From Rubellimicrobium roseum (lineage in GTDB: Bacteria; Pseudomonadota; Alphaproteobacteria; Rhodobacterales; Rhodobacteraceae): a stretch of DNA of 64,000 nucleotides. The stretch is taken from NCBI RefSeq assembly GCF_006152145.1, contig NZ_VDFV01000013.1, positions 33,219-97,218 of the forward strand, in the 5' to 3' direction. A model generated the notes under the pieces. It was given only the letters and a program-made list of their open reading frames with translations, was not told the DNA's origin and did no database searches. Below, piece by piece: positions 1 to 8,747 of the stretch. How positions within the stretch are numbered: the first letter of the stretch is position 1; each line of letters begins with the position of its first letter. The translations under genes were made by a program, and so were the position numbers.

Positions 1-982
1 CAGCAAAGAGCGCCCGCTCATCAGCGAGAGCGTCGCGCCGGATGGCAATCTCGGCGCGTAGCTCCTCGAGGGCAGCGGTCCGCTCGGCCCGGCGCAGGTT
101 CGCAGCATTAAGCTGCTGCGAGTAGTAGCCCAGCGCCCGGTCGAGATCGTAGCTCGTGTCCACGAAGACCGAGTCGCCCGGCAGGAGCTGCACGTCGCGC
201 AGCTCGGCCCGTTCGGTGTAGTCGTCGAGCGGGATCTGGTAGAGCGTGCCGTCCCGGTAGATGCGGATGGAGGCGAACTCGGGCGTGTCGACGGCGAGCC
301 CTCCGGCCTCAGCCAGGACCTCGTCGAGGCGGGGCACCCGCAGCCCGACCGGCAGGTTGCCGGGTTGGCCGACTTCGCCGCCTACGCTGATGGACCGGGC
401 GTTGAACCCGGCGATCTCCAGGCTGAAATCGGGGTCGATGCCGGAATCGAGAAACCGCTCGAAGACCCGCTGCTCAGCTTCCTCGATAGTGAGGCCGCCG
501 ACCTGCACGGTGCCCACCTCGGGCACGGCGATGGTGCCGTCGTCGCGCACGGTGTAGGTCTGGCGGACCTCGCTGCCCGAGACTGTGCCGGTCACGGTGG
601 CATCGGGGGCGGTCGCGGCCGAGCGGGTGGCGAGCTGCACCACGTCGCTCACGCCGATGCGGTAGGGCTCGGGCGTGGCGGGCGGCGGCGGGCGCAGGTC
701 GAGCGCGACGGGAGCGAACTCGGGCACCTCGGGAGGGGCGGGCAGCGCCCCGGCGCCGCGCAGGCTGCCACCGCCGGCCGCTTGGGTGAAGGCGGGGGGA
801 AGCGCGCGCGGAACATAAGTTGCGGCGTTGGCCACCGACAGCGTGTCGCGGGTGATCTCGACGACCTGGACGCCGTCGTTCGGGTCCTCGCGCACGAGCG
901 GGCTGACATAGGACACGCCGCATCCGCCAAGGCTCATGGCGGAGGCGAGAAGGATCGAACGGAACGTGGGAACTCTGCGCAT
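1..982 (-). CDS. Polysaccharide export outer-membrane lipoprotein (Wza-like), 3' end cut by window edge
   Basis: Starts at ATG 982 and runs off the left edge; about 327 residues are visible. A signal peptide ends in a lipobox LGGC with Cys21, so it should be an outer-membrane lipoprotein. After a Pro/Ala-rich linker comes a polysaccharide-export domain (about residues 106-195, beginning YRIGVSDVV), then an SLBB beta-grasp domain (about 197-275), then a helical charged segment entering the missing C-terminus. By family knowledge it forms a periplasm-spanning channel for capsule or exopolysaccharide export with a Wzc-type partner; the partner is not in view. The neighbouring glycoside hydrolases may act on the same glycan, but that is inference. 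Confidence 0.88.
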   Translation of the reverse strand, partial: MRRVPTFRSILLASAMSLGGCGVSYVSPLVREDPNDGVQVVEITRDTLSVANAATYVPRALPPAFTQAAGGGSLRGAGALPAPPEVPEFAPVALDLRPPPPATPEPYRIGVSDVVQLATRSAATAPDATVTGTVSGSEVRQTYTVRDDGTIAVPEVGTVQVGGLTIEEAEQRVFERFLDSGIDPDFSLEIAGFNARSISVGGEVGQPGNLPVGLRVPRLDEVLAEAGGLAVDTPEFASIRIYRDGTLYQIPLDDYTERAELRDVQLLPGDSVFVDTSYDLDRALGYYSQQLNAANLRRAERTAALEELRAEIAIRRDALADERALFA

Positions 983-1228
983 CCTTGTCCTCTATGCTCG
1001 GGGCCTTGCAGAGCGCAAGGGGACACGCAGGCGCGCCGGACCTATGGCCGGGCTCGCTCATGTGCCGCCTGATGCGACCGGCTGTCCCCCGTCGTCGTGG
1101 ACCGGACGCAAGGGCCGGCCGGGCAGAGGAAAGCACGGAACGCGGCCGACAGGCCAGTCAGACGGGGCGCACGACTCCGGCATGGGCGCGTGCGGTGTTG
1201 CAGCTTTGCCGGAGGAGCTCGGGCTCTC

Positions 1229-2566
1229 TCACCAGCCGCCCGGCGGACCGGGGCTGCGGTCTCCGCCCGGCCCGAAACTGCCCGCCCGCCGCAGGCCGCG
1301 CACCGCGAGGCGGCGCAGGTGATCGGCCTTGTCGCGGGGCGGGGCCTCGTCCCGGGGCATGTCGAGCGGCAGGACAAGGCAGTGGCTCTGGGCCGGCAGC
1401 ACGCTCGACCAGTCGGCGATGAGCGTGCGATAGCATTCGCCCACCCTGCGGATGTTCCGGTCGAGGTCGAAGAGCCCGAGCGGGTTCACGTTGCCGTTGT
1501 CCTCGCGCAGGGCGGTGTCCCAGTCCACCTGGTCGGTGAGCGAGTACCAGGTGAAACCCAGGATCGGGATGCCGATGTTGCGGACCCGCAGGACATTGGC
1601 CCATTGCTTCCACAGCCAGTCCACGGCCTCTTCGCCGGTGGAACCCTCCCAGAGGTTCGTCTCGGTGTGCATCACCGGGAGCTGGTAGCGGTCGTGGTAC
1701 TGGCGCGTGATCTCGTCGTAGCCGAACACCTCGCCGGAGGCGGTCACGCGCCCGTCGGCGTAGACCCGGTGCTCGTTGGTGAAGTAGTAGTCCGTCCCCA
1801 TGATGCAGTGGCGGCGCAGGCGGTTCTCCAGGAAGAAGTGATATTCGTCCCGGGTCATGCCGTTGTCGGTCAGGAACTCGTACATGTCGCTGTTGACGCG
1901 GTGGCCGTAGTTGAGGTCGAGCGTCAGGAAGCGCTGCTGGTTGTAGGTCTCGGCCAGCCGGATCGCCGCCGGGCTGGAGGCGTGGAAGTATTCCGACGAC
2001 TCGGACTGGATGAAGAGCGCGTCGGGCCGCACCGTCAGGATCGCCTGCATGGCGAGGACGTTCGCCCTGACGAGGTGCTTGAGGGCGGTCACGAAGGTCA
2101 GGTCGGTGGTTCCCTGCTCGTTCCACCAGCCGTTGCGGCCCGAGAAGGTGGCGCAGATGAACATCTCGTTCACGGGCGTGTAGAGCTGCACCCAAGGGAA
2201 GCGCAGGGCGAAGTCGCGGGCATAGGTGGCGAAGAGCGCAGGGAAGTCACCGTTCTGGAAGTTGCCGATCCAGTCAGGCACCCCGAAGTGGCACAGGTCC
2301 ACGATGGGCATGATCCCGAGGCGCCGGATCTCGGCAAAGGTCAGGTCGGCGAACTCCCAGTCGTAGCGGCCGGGCCCGAGCCAGGTGCGGTGGATGGGCG
2401 GGCCGTAGCGCAGGAAGTCGATGCCCAGCTCCTGCACGCATTCGAAGTCGCGCTTCCAGTGCGTGTAGTGGCCGCACTTCTCCATCTCGTCGACGCGGTG
2501 GGTCCCGCCCTTGATTGTGGGATAGCTGTTCTCGATCCCCGTGGCGAACATGAAGCCCGAGGTCAT
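1229..2566 (-). CDS. Family-1-like glycoside hydrolase (clan GH-A)
   Basis: 445 residues, no signal peptide, so probably cytoplasmic. The fold of GH1/clan GH-A enzymes is readable: a YDW-FAD segment near residue 70, TPVNEMF at 130-136 with Glu134 as likely acid/base, and HTETN at 300-304 with Glu302 as likely nucleophile. The usual NEP is NEM here. The last about 45 residues are basic and Gly/Pro-rich, unlike the family. The start ATG 2566 overlaps the stop of the upstream aldo-keto reductase by 4 bases (ATGA), so the two are translationally coupled. It is paralogous to the hydrolase at 3962-5386. Substrate unknown; a beta-glycoside is the family expectation. Confidence 0.82.
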   Translation of the reverse strand: MTSGFMFATGIENSYPTIKGGTHRVDEMEKCGHYTHWKRDFECVQELGIDFLRYGPPIHRTWLGPGRYDWEFADLTFAEIRRLGIMPIVDLCHFGVPDWIGNFQNGDFPALFATYARDFALRFPWVQLYTPVNEMFICATFSGRNGWWNEQGTTDLTFVTALKHLVRANVLAMQAILTVRPDALFIQSESSEYFHASSPAAIRLAETYNQQRFLTLDLNYGHRVNSDMYEFLTDNGMTRDEYHFFLENRLRRHCIMGTDYYFTNEHRVYADGRVTASGEVFGYDEITRQYHDRYQLPVMHTETNLWEGSTGEEAVDWLWKQWANVLRVRNIGIPILGFTWYSLTDQVDWDTALREDNGNVNPLGLFDLDRNIRRVGECYRTLIADWSSVLPAQSHCLVLPLDMPRDEAPPRDKADHLRRLAVRGLRRAGSFGPGGDRSPGPPGGW

Positions 2567-3594
2567 CGCCCGCCCTCGATCCGGCGGTGCCGCTGGGCGA
2601 TGCCCTTGGCCCCGTAGGGATAGTCGCCGGTGATGGGCTCGCTGGCCGAGTCGAGGCGGGCCATCTCCTCGGCCGAAAGCACGAGATCGGCGGCGCCCAG
2701 GTTCTCCGCGAGCTGCTCGGGCGTGCGGGCGCCCAGGATGACCGAGGTCACGGCGGGCTTGCCCTTGAGCCAGGCGAGCGCCACCTCGGCCTGGCTGGTG
2801 CCGCGCTCGCCGGCGATGGCCTCCAGCGCGCCGAGCACATCCCAGGTGCGGCTCGACTCGTTGCGGGGGCCGTAGGCCTCGACGCCGCGGTTCGGGTCCT
2901 CGCCCAGGCGGGTGGAGCCGGTGGGGATCTGGTCGCGCTTGTACTTGCCGGTGAGCCAGCCGCCCCCCAGCGGCGACCAGGGCAGGAGCCCGATCCCGGC
3001 ATCGAGGCAGGCGGGGACGATCTCGTGCTCGATGTCGCGGGCGAGCAGGTTGTACTGCGGCTGGAGCGTCACGGGCGGCGCCCAGAGATGGGCCTTCGCC
3101 ACGTGGACGGCCTTGGTGATCTGCCAGCCCAGGAAGTTCGACAGTCCGTAATGGCCGATCTTGCCCAGGGAGATCGCGTCGTCGAGGAAGCGGAGCGTCT
3201 CCTCGAGCGGCGTCAGCGCGTCCCAGGCATGGACCTGGTAGAGGTCGAGGTGATCGACCCCGAGCCGCCGGAGCGAGGCGTCGAGCGCGTCGCGCAGGTG
3301 GCGACGCGACAGGCCGAGATCGTTCGGGCCGGGGCCCATCGGGAAACGACCCTTGGTGGTGAGCACCATCTGCCGCGCCTCGGTCGGGTGGGACCGAAGC
3401 CATCGGCCCACGATCTCCTCGGAGACGCCGGCGCTGTACACGTCGGCGGTGTCGAGGAAGGTGCCGCCCGCCTCGGCGTAGGCGTCCATCATGCGGACCG
3501 AGTCCTCCTCGGAGGACTCGGCGCCGAAGGTCATCGTCCCCAGGCAGAGGACCGAGACCCCCGTGCCGCTGCAGCCCATCGGCCTGATCTCCAT
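2563..3594 (-). CDS. Aldo/keto reductase (Tas/YajO-like)
   Basis: 343 residues, an NADPH-dependent (alpha/beta)8-barrel oxidoreductase. The catalytic tetrad is visible: Asp48 and Tyr53 in FLDTADVYS, Lys81 in LTTKGRF and His122 in YQVHAWD. The cofactor-binding end has ILGARTPEQL. The start was set at ATG 3594 because GGGAGG lies 5 bases upstream; a longer frame to 3618 lacks this support. First gene of a two-gene unit with the glycoside hydrolase at 1229-2566 (4-base overlap). The pairing suggests it acts on a sugar or sugar aldehyde released by the hydrolase; substrate not deducible. Confidence 0.88.
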   Translation of the reverse strand: MEIRPMGCSGTGVSVLCLGTMTFGAESSEEDSVRMMDAYAEAGGTFLDTADVYSAGVSEEIVGRWLRSHPTEARQMVLTTKGRFPMGPGPNDLGLSRRHLRDALDASLRRLGVDHLDLYQVHAWDALTPLEETLRFLDDAISLGKIGHYGLSNFLGWQITKAVHVAKAHLWAPPVTLQPQYNLLARDIEHEIVPACLDAGIGLLPWSPLGGGWLTGKYKRDQIPTGSTRLGEDPNRGVEAYGPRNESSRTWDVLGALEAIAGERGTSQAEVALAWLKGKPAVTSVILGARTPEQLAENLGAADLVLSAEEMARLDSASEPITGDYPYGAKGIAQRHRRIEGGR

Positions 3595-3961
3595 TCGGTC
3601 CTCCCTGTGCGGTGCCATGCGGGACGCAACATAGCGCCGGGATCGAGCGGACCAGACTTGCGGCGAGCCGCCGAGACGGGGGTCTGGTTTCGGCGGGTGG
3701 GCGCCCCCGGCGTTGTTAACCCATGTGCAGGGTTGCGCGAAAAGCGCGAACGGCGGGAACCTTCCTATGTTGAAGGGACGTTAACCGGACGCCGCCATCG
3801 GGTCCCCAAGGGCCCGGAGCGCGGTGCGACCGGGCGCAAGCGATGGAGGATGCCGCATCTTTTCCTGTCTCGGCGACGTCGAGGCGTCCCCCCTGCCGCC
3901 GGCCCCACGGACGAGGCCTCCTCACCCCGAACGATCACCGACCAGCAGCGCCAGAACGGAT
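3595..3961. other. Divergent intergenic region between two sugar-enzyme units
   Basis: 367 bases between the AKR-hydrolase unit (minus) and the hydrolase-AKR unit (plus), holding promoters for both. Visible elements: GTTAACCC...GGGTT around 3715-3735, a small GCGC hairpin near 3735-3748, CCTTC-N7-GAAGG near 3761-3777, and GGAAC-N18-CGTT at 3756-3782, which resembles the EcfG-type general-stress promoter but with a slightly long spacer. No gene seen. Confidence 0.5.
3756..3782 (+). promoter_or_regulatory. Possible EcfG-type (general stress sigma) promoter
   Basis: GGAAC at 3756-3760 and CGTT at 3779-3782, 18 bases apart. The alphaproteobacterial EcfG consensus is GGAAC and CGTT with 16-17 bases between, so the spacer is long by one or two. 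It would read toward the hydrolase gene starting at 3962. An imperfect match; a chance occurrence is quite possible. Confidence 0.22.
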
Positions 3962-5386
3962 ATGCAGAGAAACCTGTCCAGATACCTTTCCCCGTATGAC
4001 CTGGGCTCCGGAGTCCCGCTCGATCCGTCGCCCGAGACGGAGGTCTCGGGGCGCATCGGGCCCGCCGTGCCCCGGCTGTCCTACCTCACCGGCTTCGAGG
4101 GTACTCAGATGTTCGGGCACGGGACCGACGTGCTCGACACCACCGAGCACACGGTGCGCTACCGGCAGGACCTCAAGCTGCTGGTGGCGGACGGGATCAC
4201 GACGTTCCGGTGCTGCATCCCCTGGCACAAGATCGAGCGCGTGCGGGGCGTCTACGACTGGGCCTGGACTGACCGCTACCTGGGTTACGTTCGGCGGCTG
4301 GGGCTGACGCCCATCGTCGATCCGCTGCACCACACGAGCTTTCCGCAGTGGCTGGAGCATGGCTTCGCGCACCCGGAGTTTCCCGAGGTCTACCGCGACT
4401 TCGTGCGGGCCTTCGCCAAGCGCTATCCCTGGGTGTCGGACTACACGATCATCAACGAGCCGCTGGCGACCGCCGTCCTCGCGGGGTTCATGGGCGAATG
4501 GTATCCCCACTGGCGCGACCGGCAGGGCGTGGTGCCGATCATCCTGGGCAAGGCCAAGGCGATCGGCCTGATCACCCCGATGCTGGAACGGATGGTGCCG
4601 AACCTGCGGGTCGTCCACGTGGACACCTGCGAGCGGCACACCGCTCTCGATCCGCAGTCGCAGTACCATACCGATTTCGGCAACGACCTGCGGTTCGTGG
4701 TGCTGGACCTGATCCTGGGCCGCGTGGACGAGAGCCATCCCCTGTGGGAGACGCTGACGACGCACGGGCTTTCGGCCGAGGACGCCGCCTGGTTCCGCGA
4801 CAACCCGGCGCGGGTGGACGTGCTGGGGCTCGACTACTACGCGCACAGCGAACTGGGCTGGACCGTGGAAGGGCAGAGCGACGACTTCCTGCCCTGGGGG
4901 TTCCGGCGCGTGGCGCTGGACTATGCCGAGCGCTACCCGCAGTTCCCTCTCATGCTGACCGAGACCAACGTGCGCGGGCGCATCGAGGACCGCATCACCT
5001 GGCTCAAGTACATGGTCGGCGAATGCGAGGCGCTGGTGCCGGAGCTGGAGGCGCGGGGGCAGCGGTTCGAGGGCTTCTGCTGGTATCCCTACATCGATTC
5101 GACCGACTGGTGTTCGTTGTGCCGCCAGCCCAACCGGCGGATCGACCCGCAGGGCATCTACTTCCTGGACGAGGGCTTCAACCGGCGGGAGTCGGAGCTG
5201 ACGCGGATCTATGCGCAGCTCGCGCGGGGCGAGATCGGATCGGCGGAGATCCCGGCCTACCGGCTGGAGGAGCCGGTGATGGTCGGGCGGCGCGTGGGCA
5301 AGTTCCTGCCCCACATGACGGGGGTGGGCTGGGACTGGGCCGACGGGGTGCCGAGCCAGCCGGGCTGGCCCGCCTGGCCGCGGTAA
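3962..5386 (+). CDS. Family-1-like glycoside hydrolase (clan GH-A), second paralogue
   Basis: 474 residues, no signal peptide. YTIINEP at 161-167 gives Glu166 as acid/base, and LTETN at 332-336 gives Glu334 as nucleophile, both in the expected places for GH1-type barrels. WYPYIDSTDWCSL near the C-terminus matches the segment preceding the last strand. ATG 3962 was chosen as first residue of a well-formed N-terminus; the frame stays open to 3824 but that part looks non-coding. Its ribosome site is weak. It is divergent from, and paralogous to, the 1229-2566 hydrolase, and is followed 73 bases later by another aldo-keto reductase gene. Substrate unknown. Confidence 0.82.
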   Translation: MQRNLSRYLSPYDLGSGVPLDPSPETEVSGRIGPAVPRLSYLTGFEGTQMFGHGTDVLDTTEHTVRYRQDLKLLVADGITTFRCCIPWHKIERVRGVYDWAWTDRYLGYVRRLGLTPIVDPLHHTSFPQWLEHGFAHPEFPEVYRDFVRAFAKRYPWVSDYTIINEPLATAVLAGFMGEWYPHWRDRQGVVPIILGKAKAIGLITPMLERMVPNLRVVHVDTCERHTALDPQSQYHTDFGNDLRFVVLDLILGRVDESHPLWETLTTHGLSAEDAAWFRDNPARVDVLGLDYYAHSELGWTVEGQSDDFLPWGFRRVALDYAERYPQFPLMLTETNVRGRIEDRITWLKYMVGECEALVPELEARGQRFEGFCWYPYIDSTDWCSLCRQPNRRIDPQGIYFLDEGFNRRESELTRIYAQLARGEIGSAEIPAYRLEEPVMVGRRVGKFLPHMTGVGWDWADGVPSQPGWPAWPR

Positions 5387-5459
5387 GGCGCGTGGGCCGG
5401 GCCTTGCCGTCCGGCGTTCGCCGCTATCTCGTGGCCTCGTGCAACGAACGGAGCGCCCG

Positions 5460-6284
5460 ATGACCTCGCAGCCGGTCCTCACCTTCAACGACGGCAAGAC
5501 CATGCCGCAGATGGGCTTCGGCCTTTGGCAGGTGCCGTCGCAGGAGACGGCGCGGCTGGTGCGCGAGGCGGCCGGGGTGGGCTACCGGCTGTTCGACGGG
5601 GCGGCGCTCTATGGCAACGAGGAGGGCCTGGGCGAGGGCGTGCGGTCCTGCGGCCTGCCGCGCGACGAGGTCTTCGTCACCACCAAGATCTGGAACGACC
5701 GCCACGGCTTTGACGAGACGCTGCGGGCGGCGGAGGAAAGCTTCGGGCGGCTGGGGCTCGACCGGATCGACCTCCTGCTGATTCACTGGCCGGCGCCGGC
5801 GCGGAACCGCTACGTGGAGGCCTGGAAGGCGCTGGTGCGTCTGCGCGAGGAAGGGCGCGTGACCTCGATCGGGGTGTCGAACTTCCTGCCCGAGCATCTG
5901 GACCGGATCGTGGGCGAGACGGGCGAGGTGCCGGCGCTGAACCAGATCGAGCTGCACCCGGAACTGCCGCAGGCCGAGCTGCGGAGGAAGCACGCGGAGA
6001 TGGGGATCGTCACCCAGAGCTGGACGCCGCTGGGCCAGTCGCGGACCTTCGACGCCGAGCCGGTGAGGCGGGCGGCGGAGCGGACGGGGGCGAGCCCGGC
6101 GCAGGTGATCCTGGCCTGGCACCTGGCCCTGGGCTGCTCGGCGATCCCGCGGTCGACGAAGAAGACGCGGCTGGCGGAGAACCTGGCGGCGGCGGAGATG
6201 CGGCTTCTGCCCGAGGAGGTCACGGCCATCGAGGGCTTGGAGACGGGGCACCGGACGGGGCCCGATCCGAAGAGCTTCTCGTGA
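5460..6284 (+). CDS. Aldo/keto reductase, 2,5-diketo-D-gluconate reductase type
   Basis: 274 residues, the usual length of DkgA/DkgB-type enzymes. Tetrad: Asp46 and Tyr51 in LFDGAALYGNEEG, Lys76 in VTTKIWN, His109 in LIHWP. The NADP-binding IPRSTKKTRLAEN segment near residue 235 is typical of this branch. Start ATG 5460 follows GGAG by 6 bases; an upstream in-frame ATG at 5439 has no such site. It belongs to a different AKR branch from the one at 2563-3594, so the two hydrolase/AKR pairs are not simple copies of each other. Probably reduces a keto-sugar or aldehyde. Confidence 0.87.
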   Translation: MTSQPVLTFNDGKTMPQMGFGLWQVPSQETARLVREAAGVGYRLFDGAALYGNEEGLGEGVRSCGLPRDEVFVTTKIWNDRHGFDETLRAAEESFGRLGLDRIDLLLIHWPAPARNRYVEAWKALVRLREEGRVTSIGVSNFLPEHLDRIVGETGEVPALNQIELHPELPQAELRRKHAEMGIVTQSWTPLGQSRTFDAEPVRRAAERTGASPAQVILAWHLALGCSAIPRSTKKTRLAENLAAAEMRLLPEEVTAIEGLETGHRTGPDPKSFS

Positions 6285-6342
6285 GCGGGGAACGATCCCG
6301 GGCCGAGGGCGGTTGAGCGGGCGTTCAGCGACGGAGAGGATC

Positions 6343-6501
6343 ATGGCCGACAACGAGACTCCGGAAGAGGTGCCGCCGGGCACGGTCGGGTCGGGCGAGA
6401 ACACCTGCCGCAAGTGCGAAGGCACCGGCCAGGTCGAGGGGCAGGACTGCCCGGACTGCGGCGGCACGGGCAAGGTCAACACGCCCATCGGCGGGGCCTG
6501 A
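6343..6501 (+). CDS. Small DnaJ-type zinc-finger protein
   Basis: 52 residues. Two CxxCxGxG repeats (Cys22/Cys25 and Cys36/Cys39) reproduce one zinc site of the DnaJ central domain, with nothing else of DnaJ present. ATG 6343 is preceded by GGAGAGGA, so translation is well supported; the in-frame ATG at 6313 is not. Such stand-alone mini-proteins occur in Rhodobacteraceae. Predicted to bind one zinc ion; role unknown, possibly chaperone-related or redox sensing. It stands alone before a 546-base non-coding stretch. Confidence 0.75.
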   Translation: MADNETPEEVPPGTVGSGENTCRKCEGTGQVEGQDCPDCGGTGKVNTPIGGA

Positions 6502-6663
6502 GGCGGGGCCACGGACGGGGGGTCTGTCCCCCCGCGCCTGTGGCGCGTCCTGCCGCTCGCGGGCGCTCGGAAGCTTGCGGGATATCGGGAGCCGGAAAAG
6601 AGGTGGTGGGTCGGAGCGTTTCCGGGTCACGCGTGTGCTGTCGCGGGCCGGACGGCCTCCGAA

Positions 6664-6955
6664 GGCTGCCCGCGGGACGCCACTCCGGGCGGGCAGGGGG
6701 CGCGTGTTCGACGCGCGGCGGCTGGGGGGTGGGTTCCCCAGATGGTCCGGCGGCACGCGGGCCGGGTTCCCCAGATGGTCCGGCGGCACGCGGGCCGGGC
6801 TCCTGCAAAGAGCGGGCCACGAAGATGTCGTCCGAGAGCGGGAGAGCAATGTCCCGCAGGCGGTCCCGTGGCGATGCGTGCGCGATCAGGGTGCGGGACA
6901 GAGGTTAACAGGTTCCTACAGCACCGAACGGTCCTCCCCCGGTGCGCGCAACACC
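6664..6955 (+). repeat. Dispersed intergenic repeat, copy A
   Basis: About 292 bases sharing three ordered blocks with copy B at 51627-51878 in the same orientation: 6664-6705 (42 bases, identical), 6832-6869 (38 bases, a few substitutions) and 6913-6955 (43 bases, identical). Shorter shared pieces lie between. The first block contains inverted arms CTGCCCGC/GCGGGCAG (6666-6673, 6689-6696); the last contains GCACCG/CGGTGC (6921-6926, 6940-6945). No convincing coding frame spans both copies. Could be a structured RNA, a regulatory leader or a miniature mobile repeat. It lies in the 6502-7047 gap upstream of cdd. Confidence 0.8.
6731..6796 (+). repeat. 33-bp tandem duplication inside repeat copy A
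   Basis: Two back-to-back 33-base units (6731-6763 and 6764-6796) that begin GGGTTCCCCAGATGG and are identical as read. Copy B of the dispersed repeat has diverged, shorter sequence here, so this looks like a local duplication. 33 is a multiple of three, but no gene frame is credible. Confidence 0.85.
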
Positions 6956-7047
6956 TGCGGGACGGCGGAACCCTGCGTCGCGGGGCCTCGGGCCTTGCCT
7001 CGGATGCGGCGCGGGACCAGTCTTCGTCGCAAAGAAGGAGACCTGCC

Positions 7048-7434
7048 ATGAGCCTCGTCGAGGATGCCGCCCGCGTGCGCGAGAACGCCTATGCGCCCTA
7101 TTCCCGCTTCAAGGTGGGCGCGGCGATCCGGGCCGGGTCGGGGCAGGTCTACCTGGGCGTGAACGTCGAGAACGCGGCCTATCCCGAGGGCACCTGCGCC
7201 GAGGCCGGGGCCATCGCCGCGATGATCGCCGGGGGCGACACCCGCATCGACGAGATCGCGGTCATCGCCGACGCGCCGCGCCCGGTGCCGCCTTGCGGCG
7301 GCTGCCGCCAGAAGCTGGCGGAGTTCGCGGGGGGCGGGGTAAAGGTGACGCTGGCCACCACGCGGGGGCAGGCGATGGAGACCACGGTGGCCGATCTGCT
7401 GCCCGGCGCCTTTGCCGAAACGGACATGGCCTGA
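7048..7434 (+). CDS. cdd: Cytidine deaminase
   Basis: 128 residues, the homotetrameric small cytidine deaminase type. Zinc ligands are Cys50 in the TCAEAG motif and Cys83/Cys86 in PPCGGC; Glu52 is the proton shuttle. Converts cytidine and deoxycytidine to uridine and deoxyuridine in the cytoplasm. AAGGAG about 8 bases before ATG 7048 gives a clear start. First gene of the nucleoside salvage operon cdd-deoA-deoB-add-upp; its TGA shares one base with the deoA ATG. The dispersed repeat directly upstream may lie in its leader. Confidence 0.96.
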   Translation: MSLVEDAARVRENAYAPYSRFKVGAAIRAGSGQVYLGVNVENAAYPEGTCAEAGAIAAMIAGGDTRIDEIAVIADAPRPVPPCGGCRQKLAEFAGGGVKVTLATTRGQAMETTVADLLPGAFAETDMA

Positions 7435-8747
7435 TGGAGCCGCGTCTGGACGCGCGCTGGGTGAACGGGAAGCTCCGGCGCGGCGAGGTGCCGTCGGAGA
7501 ACGAGCTGCGCTGGTTCGCGCGGGGGCTGGCCAGCGGGCAGGTGACCGACGCGCAGGCGGGGGCCTTTGCCATGGGCGTCTGCCTGCGGGGACTGGGCGA
7601 GCAGGGGCGGGTGGCGCTGACGCTCGCCATGCGGGATTCGGGGCGGGTGCTGTCGTGGGACGTCGGCAAGCCGGTGCTGGACAAGCATTCGACAGGGGGC
7701 GTGGGCGACGCGGTGTCGCTGATCCTCGCGCCCGCGCTCGCGGCCTGCGGGGTGGCGGTGCCGATGATCTCGGGGCGCGGCCTCGGGCACACGGGGGGGA
7801 CGCTGGACAAGATGGAGGCGATCCCCGGCGTGGAGCCCAAGGTTTCCGAGGACCTGCTGCGGCGGATCGTGGGCGAGGTGGGCTGCGCCATCGCCGGGGC
7901 GACGGCCGAGATCGCGCCCGCCGACCGGCGGCTGTATGCGATCCGGGACGTGTCGGGGACGGTGGAGAGCATCGACCTCATCACCGCGTCGATCCTGTCG
8001 AAGAAGCTGGCGGCGGGGCTGGAGGGGCTGGTGCTGGACGTGAAGTGCGGGTCGGGCGCGTTCATGAAGACGGACAGGGAGGCGCGGGCGCTGGCCGAGG
8101 CGCTGGTGACGACGGCGAACGGAGCGGGTTGCCCGACGGCGGCCTTCGTCACCGACATGGACGAGCCGCTGTGCCCGGCGCTGGGGAACGCCGTCGAGGT
8201 CGCGGTCTGCCTGGAGGTGATGGAGGGACGGCGGGAGGCCGCGCCGCGGCTTCATGACCTGACGGTGGCGCTGGGCGGGCGGATGCTCGCGCTGGCCGGG
8301 GAGGCCGAGGGCGAGGGCGAGGAGCGGGTGGCGCGGGCCATCGCCAGCGGAGCGGCGATGGAGCGGTTCGAGCGGATGGTGGCGCTGATGGGCGGGCCGT
8401 CCGATCTGGCCGCGACATGGCGGGAGCGGCTGCCGAGGGCCCCGGTCGTCGTGGAGGTGCCGGCCGAGGTGGAGGGCTTCGCGGCGGAGTTCGACGGCGA
8501 GGCGCTGGGTCTGGCCGTCGTGCGGTTGGGCGGCGGGCGGACCAAGGAGACCGATCCGGTCGATCCGGCCGTGGGGCTGACAGATGTCGTGCGGCGCGGC
8601 GCGCGGGTGGCGCGCGGCGAGCCACTGGCCCGGGTGCACGCCCGGGACGAGGCGTCGGCGCAGGCGGCCGTCGAGGCCGTGCGGGCGGCGATCCGCTTGG
8701 GCGAGGCGCCGGAGGTCGGGCCGTTGGTGCGGGAGACGGTGGGGTGA
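7434..8747 (+). CDS. deoA: Thymidine phosphorylase
   Basis: 437 residues, normal length. Phosphorolysis of thymidine and deoxyuridine to base plus deoxyribose-1-phosphate. The pyrimidine-phosphorylase signature is seen in SGRGLGHTGGTLDK, and the phosphate loop in DKHSTGGVGD (residues 83-92). Alpha-helical, alpha/beta and C-terminal lobes are all present. The start ATG shares its A with the cdd stop (TGATG), so the genes are coupled. The product deoxyribose-1-phosphate feeds the next enzyme, phosphopentomutase. Confidence 0.96.
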   Translation: MEPRLDARWVNGKLRRGEVPSENELRWFARGLASGQVTDAQAGAFAMGVCLRGLGEQGRVALTLAMRDSGRVLSWDVGKPVLDKHSTGGVGDAVSLILAPALAACGVAVPMISGRGLGHTGGTLDKMEAIPGVEPKVSEDLLRRIVGEVGCAIAGATAEIAPADRRLYAIRDVSGTVESIDLITASILSKKLAAGLEGLVLDVKCGSGAFMKTDREARALAEALVTTANGAGCPTAAFVTDMDEPLCPALGNAVEVAVCLEVMEGRREAAPRLHDLTVALGGRMLALAGEAEGEGEERVARAIASGAAMERFERMVALMGGPSDLAATWRERLPRAPVVVEVPAEVEGFAAEFDGEALGLAVVRLGGGRTKETDPVDPAVGLTDVVRRGARVARGEPLARVHARDEASAQAAVEAVRAAIRLGEAPEVGPLVRETVG

